A stretch of 64,000 bases of DNA from Karalla daura (lineage: Eukaryota; Chordata; Actinopteri; Chaetodontiformes; Leiognathidae), in assembly GCA_029224185.1 (NCBI GenBank), contig CM055190.1:19271515-19335514 (forward strand), read 5' to 3'. Both the position numbers and the translations under genes were made by a program. Of this stretch, positions 40,601 through 52,380 are shown in pieces (the stretch's first letter is position 1; each line of letters opens with the position of its first letter). A model generated the notes under the pieces. It had not been told where the DNA came from, ran no database searches, and worked only from the letters and a program-made list of their open reading frames with translations.

Positions 40601-41293
40601 TATGGAATAGAGCATATCTCAGCCCATCCATAAACTGAACCGGGTCCTTTCTTGCTTTGAAATGACATTGCTAGCCACTCATTGACCGTGTCTTGATTTT
40701 CAGGCATGTGATCTCTAGTGACAAAAAAGTAGAATTAACCCTCCCAACACTGTCTGTCCTGCTCCCCAGTGCCCCCCAATGAAGTGTGTCTGCGGCGCTC
40801 GAAGAACAACATCCCCAAGGCTCGGATGAGGACTCTGAAAATGAGCATCGTGATCGTCTTGTCTTTCATTATCTGCTGGACTCCGTACTACCTGCTGGGC
40901 CTGTGGTACTGGTTCTTCCCAGAGGACCTGGAGGGGAAGGTGTCCCACTCACTGACCCACATCCTGTTCATCTTCGGGCTGGTCAACGCCTGCCTGGACC
41001 CCGTCATCTACGGCCTGTTCACCATCCACTTCCGGAAGGGCCTCAGGAGGCATTACCACAACGCCGCCACAGCAACCGACACGGATAATACCACGGTCAT
41101 CACCGGCTCTTTCTCTTGCACCGCCAACTCTCTGGCTCTGAGGAGAGAGGTGAGCCCTGCCAGCCAGGAGGGCTTCACGCCGTGTGGTGAAAACCACAGC
41201 AGAGAGTCGCCGCCGCTCAGAGGCAGCTTTTTTACCGTAGACAATGATGCAGAGAGAGATCTCGACCGGCTCAGCACTGAGAGTGTGATGTGA
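37611..41293 (+). CDS. gnrhr: Gonadotropin-releasing hormone receptor (non-mammalian type)
   Basis: This is a class A GPCR for GnRH, normally on pituitary gonadotropes and in brain, coupling mainly to Gq. Three coding exons, 37611-38141, 39064-39268 and 40770-41293, join in phase to give 419 aa. The three-exon layout matches GnRH receptors. The N-terminus has glycosylation sites (NAT at residue 2, NSS near 22). TM1-TM7 are clear. Motifs are NLTVADLLVT (D90, TM2), C117 and C195 for the extracellular disulfide, DRQ at 141-143 in place of DRY, CWTPYYLLGLWYWF in TM6 and DPVIYG (D322) in TM7. The Asp/Asp pair in TM2/TM7 and a tail of about 90 residues, rich in Ser/Thr, mark it as a non-mammalian receptor; mammalian type I has Asn/Asp and no tail. 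The downstream neighbour is wdr93, tail-to-tail. Which of the several teleost paralogues it is cannot be settled here. Confidence 0.93.
38142..40769 (+). other. Introns 1 and 2 of the GnRH receptor gene (with exon 2 between)
   Basis: Introns 38142-39063 and 39269-40769 have GT-AG ends (gtgagg/tctcag and gtaagt/ccccag). Intron 2 holds a repeat-like segment at about 39395-39600 with gcactgagggcagtttcggg and tcttgcccacccaca, words common in a fish interspersed repeat. Otherwise nothing is recognised. Confidence 0.6.
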
Positions 41294-41384
41294 AAAAAAA
41301 CAAAAAGCAAAACAGCAACTCTCCTGTGTTTTATTTATTTCATGTGAGACTAATGTTACGTCATGCCCTGAAGACAGTGTCAAT

Positions 41385-41660
41385 TTGTCCATCTGTCCAT
41401 TTCCTTAACCAGCTCTGTCCCTAACAGATGTGAGGGGGGTCTGTTGCACATGTAGGACAGGGGAATACACCCTTATCTGGTCTCCAGTCCATCCCACACA
41501 CACACACACACACCATTCACTCACATACTCACACCATTTAGAATCTCTGATCAACCTGCTTAAACATGATTCATTTTGGAATGTGAGAAGAAACCGGAAA
41601 ACATGCCAAAAAAACCCCAAATCCCAGGTCCTTCATGCCATGAGGCCACAGCAGAGCCCT
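41385..41660 (-). repeat. Dispersed repeat copy in the receptor 3' UTR
   Basis: A reverse-orientation copy with ccatctgtccatttcctta, a tccagtccatcc word, a short CA tract, accattcactcacatactca, and a terminal agaagaaaccgg segment. It falls between the receptor stop codon and its AATAAA. Confidence 0.65.
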
Positions 41661-41804
41661 TTGTTACCTGTCATTTTCGCAAATAGCAACGTGTGTGTGT
41701 GTGTGTCTAAAAGAGGTAGGATCAGAGCTGGTGCATGATATGATCTCCTGTTAAAAAAAATGAATGTTGAGTCCTTTGCCAATTGTAACTTGTGGTCATT
41801 TTGA

Positions 41805-41810
41805 AATAAA
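41805..41810 (+). terminator. Poly(A) signal of the GnRH receptor gene
   Basis: AATAAA lies 512 bases after the stop codon and is followed by a T/G-rich stretch (tgtattctctgagctcctgt). A repeat copy with CA and GT tracts lies within the implied 3' UTR. Confidence 0.5.
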
Positions 41811-41829
41811 TGTATTCTCTGAGCTCCTG

Positions 41830-44030
41830 TGTTGTCAGATCGAACTCAAAATCGAAACGGTTTCGATTTTTCAGACGTGAGACCAAACAAGTCGCACGCG
41901 TTGGCAAAACTGTTGGCATATGAATTCCTGCTCCAATTTCTGTGCAAACCTCCCAGGCAAACACACGTCTGTGTTTGTGGCGGTGTGTAGCAGCAGGATC
42001 CCTGAGGGGACCACTGTTTACAGTTGACGGTGAGTCACAGACTCTAAACGGAGCGGCCATCTCTGCCACGGAATAGTGAAAAACTGATACGCGTCACAGC
42101 ACTTTACAATTATACTCGACTGTGGAAAAAAAGAGCGCATTTTCATCTTTTTGTTCAGAACAAAGATTGATCGAGAGAGCCACGTTGGTTGGTGATTATA
42201 AGACAGCGAAAGAATGATGTAACAAGTACTTTGTCACAAAAAAACTCGCAAACCTGTCCTTCTTTTCTGTCCTACTAAATGAATCCTGCAATACAGGAAG
42301 TATGCTAAAGAAATGAGCTGTTGGTGAATTTTCAAGTTTTAGTGCAGGTGGAAGATTATCTGGGTCACTACATGCTGAAATCATTTCAGTGCGAGATAAG
42401 AAACAGAGCCCATTAGTCAAGAGCAAATTGATGTGGTTATCGTCCATCTTTCATTAAGTCTTCCTGCGTGCTGGAATGTTTGCATTGCTTCGGCTGAACG
42501 TGGAATCGAGAGCGCGTCTGGGGTCCTGATTTTAAAATGCTCAGACATACAGTATAGCTGCAGCCCAGGTTACACTGATCGGTTCATTTCCTCGGTGTAA
42601 GATGTGGTTTAACACGTGATATAGATAATTGGCAGGGTGCATCTGTTACCTGCAGCGTACTAAACAAATATAACAACGGAACGGGTCAAACTGGTTCGGG
42701 GTGGGAAAGTTGGCTTCATGGTGTAATACTCAGTTTAATGTTATCAGTACATTGTTTTTTTTCTCCCCTTGTAAACACCTGATACTGAATGCAGCAGCCC
42801 AGTCTCGTTCAATAGAGCACCTGTCTTTTCATTGCTCTCTCAATGACCAGTGACCCTTGCTGGAGCTTTGTGCAATTCAAAGGAGGCTTTCACACATACA
42901 CATTTCCCAAATCTGTATGCAGCTCCTTTTGAGACACATACAGTGTGATCTGATAGGACAGTAGAGGGTGGAGGACAAAATGACACAACAATGCAGAGAA
43001 ATATTTCCGTGGCAAGAATAGCAGAGTCGACGCGACACAGATGATCCAACAAGTGTTCCGAGAAATGAAACCCACGAGCTCTATTCTCAGCGATAATTCA
43101 TGTTATTGTTCTGGGACCCACTCAGGAACAATCCTCCAGCTGCACATATTATTGGTTACAGATGAACAATACGGTCTTTGATTGATTGAGGTTGTCTGAC
43201 TGCTGCAGATTATGCAGGTACTCGATAAAAATATGGGCAGTATCTGATTCCTAACTTCCTCTGCTTTTCTGTGCATCCATCCGTTTTCCTTACCCACTTC
43301 ATATTTAGCTGGCGTTGCAGGGATCTGCTAGAAACTGCAGATCTAAAAAATAGGAGGAAGGAAACACGCCCTGAACGGGCTGCCAGTCCGTAGCAGGGCA
43401 CACACACCATTCACTGTCACAGTCACAATTCTAGTCTCCAATTGACTGAAACATGCATGCATGCACTGATGCTTTTCCATTACCTCGAGAAATGTGCAAA
43501 ACCTAAATATCATCAATAAAAGTAGTAATGGAGACGCCTACATTTCAAAAAGCACTTTATAACTCCTCCTTATTAAGCATTTAAGTATTATTTAACACAC
43601 GTGTTAATCATTATTAAACTGTTAACTCTCATATAATAATGATTGACTGCAGGAGGCCACAGTGCTAACCACCCACTTTGAAATGACTCTAAAGTGCAAC
43701 AATATGCACAGGAAAGTAGCTCTGAGATCATCGTGTGAATTGAAAACAGTAAAATGAATGAAACATCAAATTACATAAAAGATCCTCATCCTAACCTCAT
43801 TCATTGATGCCTGACATTAAAAAATATGACGCACGCTACATTCATAAACCCCAAAGCCATCAAATAATTCTGTGTACGACTGGGAAAAACCCAGCGATAA
43901 TTAGCCTGAGCACACTGTTCAAAGATCCTCTTTTTTTGTCAAGAAAGCAAAAACTGGGGTTTTGCTGTTTACCAACAGCTACGTGAATGGATTGAATTTG
44001 TTGGAGTTTCGTTGATTATATTCATAACAT
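41830..44030. other. Convergent intergenic gap between gnrhr and wdr93
   Basis: There is no gene. A reverse-orientation dispersed-repeat copy lies at about 43265-43500 (ccatccgttttccttaccca, cagtccgtagcagggcacac). The rest is AT-rich and unassigned. Confidence 0.55.
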
Positions 44031-44054
44031 TCAGTGACGTGCAGAAACTTTGCA

Positions 44055-44060
44055 TTTATT
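44055..44060 (-). terminator. wdr93: Poly(A) signal of wdr93
   Basis: TTTATT on the plus strand gives AATAAA on the minus strand, about 300 bases after the wdr93 stop (44362-44364). Confidence 0.45.
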
Positions 44061-44361
44061 TAGAACTGCATGAAATTACTGTCGCACAGCATGAACATAA
44101 ACTTGTGAACAGCGACCTAAAAAAAATCAACTATTCAGCCGAAATGTAAATGTACCGGATTTGGAAAAGAAAAATAAAATCTGCATTTACATTTATGTAA
44201 ATCCATCACTGAGCTTGAACATTTCTGACAAATAAATAACACATACTACCGCGGACTACACCAAGCAGCCTCAGACGGCAAACATTAACTGTCTGTGTGA
44301 GCGAGCACTTTGAGTCAATCAGACAGATGTGCGTTATGGACACTGACATCACACACGAGGA

Positions 44362-47300
44362 TCATTTGTTGGCTGCTGCTCTGCTCTGCCTCTCTTGTAT
44401 TTTCACCGCTGCCTCCTGCAGACGTGTCCAGGTTAAGGCTTCGTCCCTCTCGTCCACAGACTGCACTCTTCGCGCGACGGGAAAGACAAACACACGTTTA
44501 CATTCAACTACTGTACGACTTTCTTTCAGATAGACGTCCTCTCCCCAGATATATTCTGGGATGAATATTGTAAAAAGAAACTGGTGTTGGACCTGTGCTG
44601 AAGGTGGAGGTGGAAGGCTTCCTCCGGAGCGTCTGGAAGTGCAAAGCAACGCTGCTTGAAGATCTCTGAATCCCCAAAACGGACGAGGAGAAGCAGGCTC
44701 TGGCTTCCCCCTTCAGCAGATGCACCGATGCTGGGATCCTGGTCCCCTGTTGAGACGTCAAAGCTAGAGAATTCAATTCCACGCTATCATGTTCGTGCAG
44801 CTTTTTTTTTTTTTTTTACACACGCACATCTACATCACCATGAATGTATTGAACAATCGTATCAATCACTCTCTGACAGAGAAACATGACTTTGGGCTCA
44901 CCTTTGATGAACAGCGTCTGCAGTTTGTTGCTCAGAGCGTAAACAGGATTGCAGGGGGAGGCGATGACGTGTGATGCTGGGGGAGCCAGGTGGCACACGG
45001 TCGCTCCGTTGACGGCGTCTTGGAGGAGCAGTTTTCCATCTCTCTGCACCACCAGCAACTAAGTCAGGCGCAATATGCGAGATTAAGGGGAAAAACTCAG
45101 GAGTGCGGCTCGAAGACTCAGAGTTGAATACTGCAGATCTACAAACGCTCCCCCTAAACCCTTTGAATGTTTTTATCAACCGCTTCAGTGTTTCTACCGA
45201 GTTCTGCATGAACGCTATCGCTGCAGCAACGGTTGGGAGGTCCCCGCTGTGTTTCGGCCTGTAGAGAGACATCGTGTGAAAATGCTGGGATGCATCAACT
45301 ATGAATTTTCCTTAAAAGAGAAATACGTAAAGCCATGCGACCTCTCAGTGAGCTGCACTATGCAGGGATGTGTGCCTCGTCCTGTCGTGACAGTGAGGCT
45401 CGATCCGTTTTTACACAGTAGCAGAAGACGAACTTCAGATGTGCTGAAACTCGTTGGATCGTCAACAGATGCAGGCCTGCGATGCAAAAACTGCATCTTG
45501 AGGAAGGCTCGTTCTGGTGTTGGCACGACAGACAATTGTGACCCTGAAAGTTGGACAAGAAAAGGCAACAAACGGACCTTAAACCCCTAATTTAAAGAAG
45601 CAACTAGCTGGTCACAAACGTGGCCTACTTTCTGTAGTAGGCAGTAATCTCGGTGAGATCATCATCGACCCATCCTCCGCAATTCCTTGTGGTATGATAA
45701 GTATGCTAGAGTGCCACAGGCTAACAGCTAAAAAGCAGATGTATGTCAGAGGTGATTAGCAGCTTGTTTGCCGAGGCCTGAATGCTTGGCATGTAGACAG
45801 AATCTAACTGGAAGTTGCAGACTGACTTGCTTAAGCTGTAATTTAAGCACCGGAAGCTGGGGCTGAGGAAGGTTGACGAAAGTGTGCCACCATGTGGGAA
45901 AACGCTACAGAGAGCTTGTTACCGAGGAGTGAGTCCGAAAGCAACCCGTGTAACTCTACTGTCAAGCTGAGAAGATATGAGAAGATCACTGCCCGCACAA
46001 CTTACATTATCATGTTATCATTCAGAGTACAAATGTGGACGATATGACACCTAAAAATAGGTCAAGTGTGGTTGTTTTCAACCAACATTTCAACGTAGAG
46101 AAATCTGATCAACACTATGGCTGCAACAGATCAACCCCTGACCAATCAATAAAACACATCATCTTCTGGTTTGCTCACCAGCCGTCCTGTCCAAGACAGC
46201 CACCAGACCGTTAGCCAGCCCCAGTGCAATGTAGCGGCTGCATCGGCTGACAGCAGAGCACAGGATCGGCTCTGCATTCGGCCACAGCTTTTCCGGCACA
46301 CACTCCACATCTGGGTTGAAAATAGGGAGTGTCAGAGTCAAAAACAAGCACTCTCTACCCTCTGGTACGCATATTTCAAGCGTGGTTGAGAACAATCGGT
46401 AGAAATGACGCGAGTAAGACCGACCCTGTTGGCTCTTTGGCGCCTTTCGCAGCGAATACTGAAAAAGATTGTAGGTGCCACGCCACCACACGCAGACAGC
46501 GATGGGTGATCCTGCTGAGAAAAGGTCAGAGATTAACCGTGACATGATTAGCTGCAGAGCGTATCACTACCTGGAGTTACAGGGATCGGGGGAATAACAT
46601 CCACTGGAATTAGTTATTCATTAAAACACCCAGACCCTGTTTACGCTCCTTCATCCTGGAGCCTAAAAGAGGCCCCAGAGAAAACCTGTCTAATTGCTAC
46701 ATTACGAGGCATTACAGGCTTTTCTCCCTACATGTGAACGTGAGAGCGAACAGTGGATACTTGTGTCCTGTGATAGACTGGGGACCTGTCCAGGGTGTAT
46801 TCCTCTGCCCTTTCCCTTTATGTGCTGGAGACTGGAGACCCAGTGACGTTGACTTCCATTACAAACCTGAGGGAGACTCTGCTGTCTCGTGACCACAGGG
46901 CAGGAGGAAGTGTTGGGTGCAGCGTCTAGTAAAGATACGAGACAGGGAGTGACGTTTTGCTTCACCATGAGAGGACAGAGGCAGGATTCTATGTAAACCT
47001 TGCGCTTCCATTGGTTTCATTTGTTTTTCCCACGTCCGCGTTGAATGCATGTTCCTCCTGCTGAGTGCCGGAGGTGCTGCTGCTGTCCAGACCCAAACAG
47101 TGAGTCAAAAACTCTGCCATGCTGGAGACAAGAGGATCAACTCCTGCAAATACAAAGCAAATGTGACTTTCCAGCACTGTGCACTATCATCCGAGTTCTT
47201 TCATTTGCGTTGGCTGAATAAATCCATGTTTGATGAAGGTAAAGTTACAGCATACCTGGCTTGGGGGGATGAATTTTAATAAGCGCCGCGACCGGAGAAA

Positions 47301-49310
47301 ACTCCACACTCACATCCTCAGAGGCATTTGCGATCTGTGTGAAAGTTCCAGTTCACTGAAGATTTTTCCTCAAAATAACCCAAAATGTGGCTCTTTGTTC
47401 TGTAATGGAGGTATATGGCTGCAACTGATAATAAATGTTCAGTTTAAGAGCATAAAAATACCATATAATCCAGTGTGCAAATGCTTTTCAGTGAGAAGAA
47501 GAAGGAGGGAGAGAAGGAGGGAAACATGAGGGAAATATATTCAGCTGGGCACAAAGACAAGAGCTAAAAGAATAAGGAACACAAGACATAGAAGGACACA
47601 TTTTTATGTTCATTGTAATTAAATGCATGCATTTGGTCCCGTCTTAGTTTTCAACAGTTCTTTGAATAAGATGTTTTTTAACATAAGTGAAATCTCGAAT
47701 CAAATGGCATTTGACAGTAAAATTTCAGATATTTTATACAAGCATGATCATCTTGAAATGCACATTTACCTAGAAAGCAAACCATCAATCAAACTTTAGC
47801 ATAATACCTGTTCTTGTGCTGTAACCATCTCCAACTCTTTCAGCCACGCCTCGACAGGGAAGTGATAGACCTCGAGCCAAAGAACACTATTACCTAACAA
47901 AAGGTGTTAAATTCCCACGATGATGATATAAAATAGATAATAAACGCGACTCAAATACAAATCAATCTCCTGACTTACAGCTGAAAGATGCAGCTCCGTG
48001 ATCTCCGCTTTCAGACACTTCAAATGTCAGGCAAATGCTCCTCTTGTTGACATTTTCCTGGCATTGAGAGAACGATTTGAATCAATCGGTTATTTTTCAC
48101 CCACTGTCAGAGGAAACTGCCGAGACGTTCTGAATTATAGAGAGACTGATGCGTATTGACAAACAGGATATATGAAAAATAAACGGGGCAGATGACTCAC
48201 CATGATGTTCATAACAGTGAGGAGACGAATGTCCTTGGAGTGATATACAAAGGCTCTGGCAACACCTGCAGGGGGAGATGACGGCGAGTCTCATGATTAG
48301 CTGTCACTCACGCAGGGCATGCGTGCGGTTGGACCTCACAATGAAGACAGATTTCCAAGAGTCCAAAGTAATCTTTCCAAAATGCTAATGTCAAGTTGAA
48401 CTGGAACGGATGTGGAGCAGAGATCACCCACCCATATCATCGATGCTGCAGAGCAGGTAGGCAGCGTCGGCCATCTTGGTCATCTGAATAGATGTAATTT
48501 CTACGTGGACCTGCAGCCACTGTGCCACACGGGTCAGCGAGGAAGCACACCACACTGACAAGCCCTGCGAGTGACCCAGGCCGAGGTACCTGCCGTCCTC
48601 TGAACACACCAGGCAGTTGGTGCTCTCTGGGAGCTGGATGGATAAAGTCACAGCAGCAAATTTATACTAATGCAATAGACACAAATTCAAAAACACATTA
48701 TGCATTATGCAGTAGCTGATGATAATAATGAGGTGAGTACAGCGACAATGATCTCACTCAGTGGTCTTAATTCAACCAGGTTAATCCCTTTGAGATTAAT
48801 GATCTCTTTCATAAGGGACACCTGGCCAAGACAACAGCAACACATTGAGTGTCTGAATGAATGAATGAATGCATGAAAACTCATTCACAGGGGCAGCAGG
48901 GTTGTCCATGGATCAGTGTCCTTATCCTTAAAAACTAGAAAAGCACTTCACAATGAACAGTCCGGACTCAGACCAGTCGTACATTGGTAGGATTAGGAAC
49001 TGAAAACTTTAAAGCATCCACTCCAACTAAGAAATCTTAATAGGGCATGTGCAACTGCTGCTGCTGTCACTGTTGAGAGTGTGATTTTTTTTCACATTAC
49101 TTTCTTCTCTTGCTGTGGGATTCCCCATGTTGTAAGACTGATAAATGAATATCTTATCTTGTAAATTCATGTCTGACCAGGGGAACGATGAATTTCAGCA
49201 AGATAGGATAAAAAAAAGAGGGATTATTGATAAATTTGTGTCTTGTCTACCTGCGTTTTACTGGTCAGTTCCACAGTAGGAGGTTTCTCTCTGGGTGTCT
49301 CTGCCTCCAT
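44362..49310 (-). CDS. wdr93: WD repeat-containing protein 93
   Basis: WDR93 is a WD40 protein; I recall it as an axonemal (central-apparatus) protein, alias CFAP297. Fifteen coding exons join in phase: 49251-49310, 48432-48633, 48201-48265, 47979-48057, 47808-47893, 47256-47334, 46999-47143, 46867-46925, 46425-46511, 46179-46310, 45342-45543, 45198-45258, 44902-45058, 44593-44746 and 44362-44467. They encode 557 aa. Diagnostic segments are GLGHSQGLSVWCAS, SIDDMGVARAFVYHS, WLEVYHFPVEAWLKELE, LIKIHPPKP, QHFLLPCG, VCVWWRGTYNLFQYS, YIALGLANGL and a C-terminal WTRLQEAAVKIQER helix. Human WDR93 is longer (about 690 aa), mainly at the N-terminus; the start here, in a GCGATGG context, follows two non-coding exons. 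The two last introns and the 73-nt intron at 46926-46998 were chosen by phase and are the weakest joins. The gene is tail-to-tail with gnrhr. Confidence 0.85.
46725..46850 (+). repeat. Dispersed repeat fragment in a wdr93 intron
   Basis: Recognisable words are tgtgtcctgtgatagactgg, ggacctgtccagggtgtatt and tatgtgctggagactgga. It has no GT tract. It lies in the intron between exons 46867-46925 and 46425-46511. Confidence 0.65.
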
Positions 49311-49400
49311 CGCTGACTCTGAGGTATCTCAGACGGTAAACAAGAGCTAATCTCAAGGAATCTGAGGCCAAAAACAGAGTCAAATCATAAAACGGAATAC

Positions 49401-49650
49401 CTGCAGTTGTGTCTGTCGCTGTGCTCAGCAAATCGACTTTGGTCACAGAGACGTGAAGTGTAGCGCGCTGACGCTAGCGCCCAGGAGACGCGGCGGAGGA
49501 CCTTTGCTTGGCTGCTAATTAAAAGAGAGGCAACGAAAATATCTTGAGGACATTTCACACCATCGTCTTAATGGTCTTACCTTGATCTGGCCTCTTGTTA
49601 GGTCCCCGCGTGCAGACAGGGTACTAACGTGTCGCCGTCGCCATGACAAC
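49401..49650 (-). other. wdr93: wdr93 5' non-coding exons
   Basis: Two probable leader exons lie upstream of the ATG exon (which begins at 49318). One is 49401-49514, from a tctcttttaattag acceptor to a ctgcag|gtattc donor. The first ends at 49581 at a caag|gtaaga donor; its 5' limit is near 49640. Neither contains an ATG in frame with the protein. A short ATG ORF at about 49624-49644 (minus) may be in the leader. Confidence 0.45.
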
Positions 49651-49707
49651 CACGGGTCCGTGGTGGCGCTGTTGCTATGGTCACGGCGGGGGAGTTGCCA
49701 TGGTTAC
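49637..49707. promoter_or_regulatory. wdr93: Three tandem RFX X-boxes at the wdr93 promoter
   Basis: Three 14-mers match the X-box form GTNRCC/YATRGYAAC: GTCGCCATGACAAC (49637-49650), GTTGCTATGGTCAC (49671-49684) and GTTGCCATGGTTAC (49694-49707). They sit at or just upstream of the first wdr93 exon in CpG-rich sequence. RFX factors drive ciliary genes, which fits an axonemal role for WDR93. Confidence 0.75.
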
Positions 49708-50089
49708 CGGGAGGCAGCCATTAAAACGCTTCAGACGAACAGGCGAAAACCTTCAATAAGTCCACTCCAACACCGTCCAATACTTAAATTACACTGTGGT
49801 TTATAGAAGCAACAAATTATTCATGCTTCACACGCACTCCAAGCCTGATATTGGCCACAGTTACGGCCCTGTCACGGACTGAATGGTTTTCGATATGTGC
49901 GAGGCAGCTGCAGCTCGGGGATGGTCCTGTGTACGATCAATGGACACTATGCGCGTTACTCATCTTAAAACCAACAAAGTTGAGGAAGAATGAGGAGTGA
50001 CAATCAGACAGGCGGTGGTGTTCAATAGAAGTCAGTTTATTTATGGAGGCAATTTGTCATCGATTTCAATGAATGTCAGATGTCAGACA

Positions 50090-50660
50090 TAGATCAAATC
50101 AAATCTAATCAAATTTTATTTAGATGGCACTTTTTGTGCATAAAAGCAATATAAAGTGCCTCACAGAGGCTAAAAACAACAAAGACGAAAAACCCAACCC
50201 TCCCACCCCCGTGATACACAGAGACAGAGACATATAGACACACACACACACATATGCACAAGCTCATATCTACTGCACACACTAAGGAGAGATGAAGGAG
50301 GGATGAACAGGATAAAATAAGAAATTTTGATAAACAGTCAGAGAAACAAGGGCCACATGAATTACAGGAAACATGACCAGTGAGATTATTTTTTAACACA
50401 ATTTGATAAAAGCAGATAGGTGGTAACAACAGTATGATTTTTAAACACATTATAAATTTGGTTGGCAACCAATGTTAAGCATGGCAGGACTGCTCTGACA
50501 TGTTCTCACTTTCTGGTGCCAGTCAAACGTCTTGGAGCTGCATTCTGGACAATCACCATCATTATCAACTTCAAAATTGCAAGGTCCCATTGACACTTTC
50601 CCTTTGTCTGTAATACTTGGTAATATCATAAAGAGGCTGAACTGCGCTAAATGCCAGCAC
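50090..50660 (+). repeat. Fish interspersed repeat
   Basis: It starts with aatcaaattttatttagatg followed by gcactttttgtgcataaaag and aaagtgcctcacagaggcta, a signature seen throughout teleost genomes. Further in, tcttggagctgcattctgga continues the pattern. I cannot name the family. Confidence 0.5.
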
Positions 50661-51888
50661 AAACAATGGATCTTAACTACTTTTATCTTTCAGAAGTGTT
50701 TTATTATGTTATCACTTGAATGCAGATTAATATCTATAGATTTATTTCCCACAACAAACAAACTGTGTAGATTCTTCTCCTGCAGTCAAATAACATGCAT
50801 GTTAAGGCTGATTGGAGACTCTAAACTCTGCACAGTCAGTCTGTCCAGGATACAAAATGGTGACCTTTTGCCATGAGCAGCGCCACTGACCTCTGATCTA
50901 CCAGGCAGCCTGTAATCTGTACCATTTGATGGAAAAATGTATCTTTAAAATTTACTCAGAACATAAGAATAATCAATGTAGCAACAAACATAAAAACAGT
51001 GCAGTCCGGTCAATTTCAGTGTTGTTGATTAGGGAAAACTTGAACTATTATGATAAAGGTGACATGCAGATGAAGCATACAAGGAGAAAAAAATACTTTG
51101 AAGTTTTCATTTTTATTTGAACTTTGCACAACTTGGACAAGGGAAAGTACACATCTGGAAAATGCAGTTCATGGTGCATATTCTCTCCTCTGACTGCAAT
51201 GATGCTCTCCCTCCTTCAGTGGGTATGTCGTACATCAAAACACCTAGGGTGTGTGTGGTACACAACAGTGCCTTGGAAATATTCGGCACAAGTCAAAATA
51301 AAAAAAAAAACAAAACAAAAAGACAAAAAAATGAAACAAAATACTTTTGAATCTTTTAATCATAGCATGTAAATAAGACGTTCACAGGTGAAACTGAAAT
51401 CCATTTAGTGATTTTGTAAGAAATATTCTGTCTTCAAGACCAATGATTCCTTCTTCATACTCAATAACCTTTGGATAGTTCAGGTCATTGATCAACTGCT
51501 TAACACTATGATCCTGGCGCCACAGCTCATAATAACAACTGATTACATCTGTGCTTCACTAGACTGACATTTTTCCAATCAAACTGCACCATGCGCTCAG
51601 ATCAGAGCCGATGAAGCATCAATAGTAATAAGTACCATCACAGCACAGACCAATGACACCAGCTCTGTAACCTCAGAGTCCCAGAGGGGCTACAAGTGCT
51701 GCTGCTGAGTACGCCATGATACGCCATCATAGTTAATCGAGCTATGCACTAGAGATCTCAGAATATTTCTATGTGGAAGAAGAAGGAAAGGAAACATTTC
51801 AAATATGTTGGCATTCATCAGAGCAGTGAAATGGCGAAGACAGGTTTATATGCAACAGGTAGCAGTGGTATAAGGCAGTTAACAGGTG

Positions 51889-51910
51889 TATGTGTGTGTG
51901 TGTGTGTGTG

Positions 51911-51945
<35 letters not shown>
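51889..51945. repeat. (TG)n microsatellite, left of the TIR element
   Basis: GT/TG tract with one CA interruption at about 51910. Confidence 0.9.
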
Positions 51946-51946
<1 letters not shown>

Positions 51947-51947
51947 T

Positions 51948-52305
51948 ATTAGGGCTGCACAATATATCCAATATTACTGTCATCGTGCAAGTGACTGCTT
52001 TAACTGTGATAAGATGTGTATTTCCAATAGGTTGTACTGCCCTGCACTTAAATTGGCTCGTTAATGATATAGCAGCTGTAGCCAGGTGCATTTTTCTTTT
52101 AATAAAACCATTAGTAGAATTAGACTAGATTTTCCTTAATGTCTTCACTCATCATCGGGGGTTTCCGTTAGCAGCAAATCCAAAGCAGAAAAGACATTAG
52201 CACTATATCCTTAAGCATTTGTTTACACATCCCAAGTCATGCCGTCGTTGCAACCTTTGACATTAGTAAATATCACACAATTTCCTAATATCGTGCAGCC
52301 TTAAA
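51948..52305. mobile_element. Non-autonomous DNA transposon inserted in a (TG)n tract
   Basis: The ends are inverted: TAGGGCTGCACAATAT at 51950-51965, and the reverse complement of 52288-52303 reads TAAGGCTGCACGATAT, 14 of 16 matching. The element is about 355 bp with no ORF. GTGAGT flanks it on both sides (51942-51947 and 52306-52311), and beyond these lie TG tracts. The end sequence resembles the hAT-like MITEs of fish that begin with a gggctg word. Confidence 0.6.

Positions 52306-52308
<3 letters not shown>

Positions 52309-52379
<71 letters not shown>
52309..52379. repeat. (GT)n microsatellite, right of the TIR element
   Basis: About 33 units, immediately following the right GTGAGT flank. 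Confidence 0.9.

Positions 52380-52380
<1 letters not shown>

Noticed and set aside
44504..44782. ORF across the 3' part of wdr93 in a shifted frame
   Set aside because: The in-phase exon 44593-44746 (GDQDPSIGAS...) joins both neighbours and fits the human protein; the shifted frame does not.
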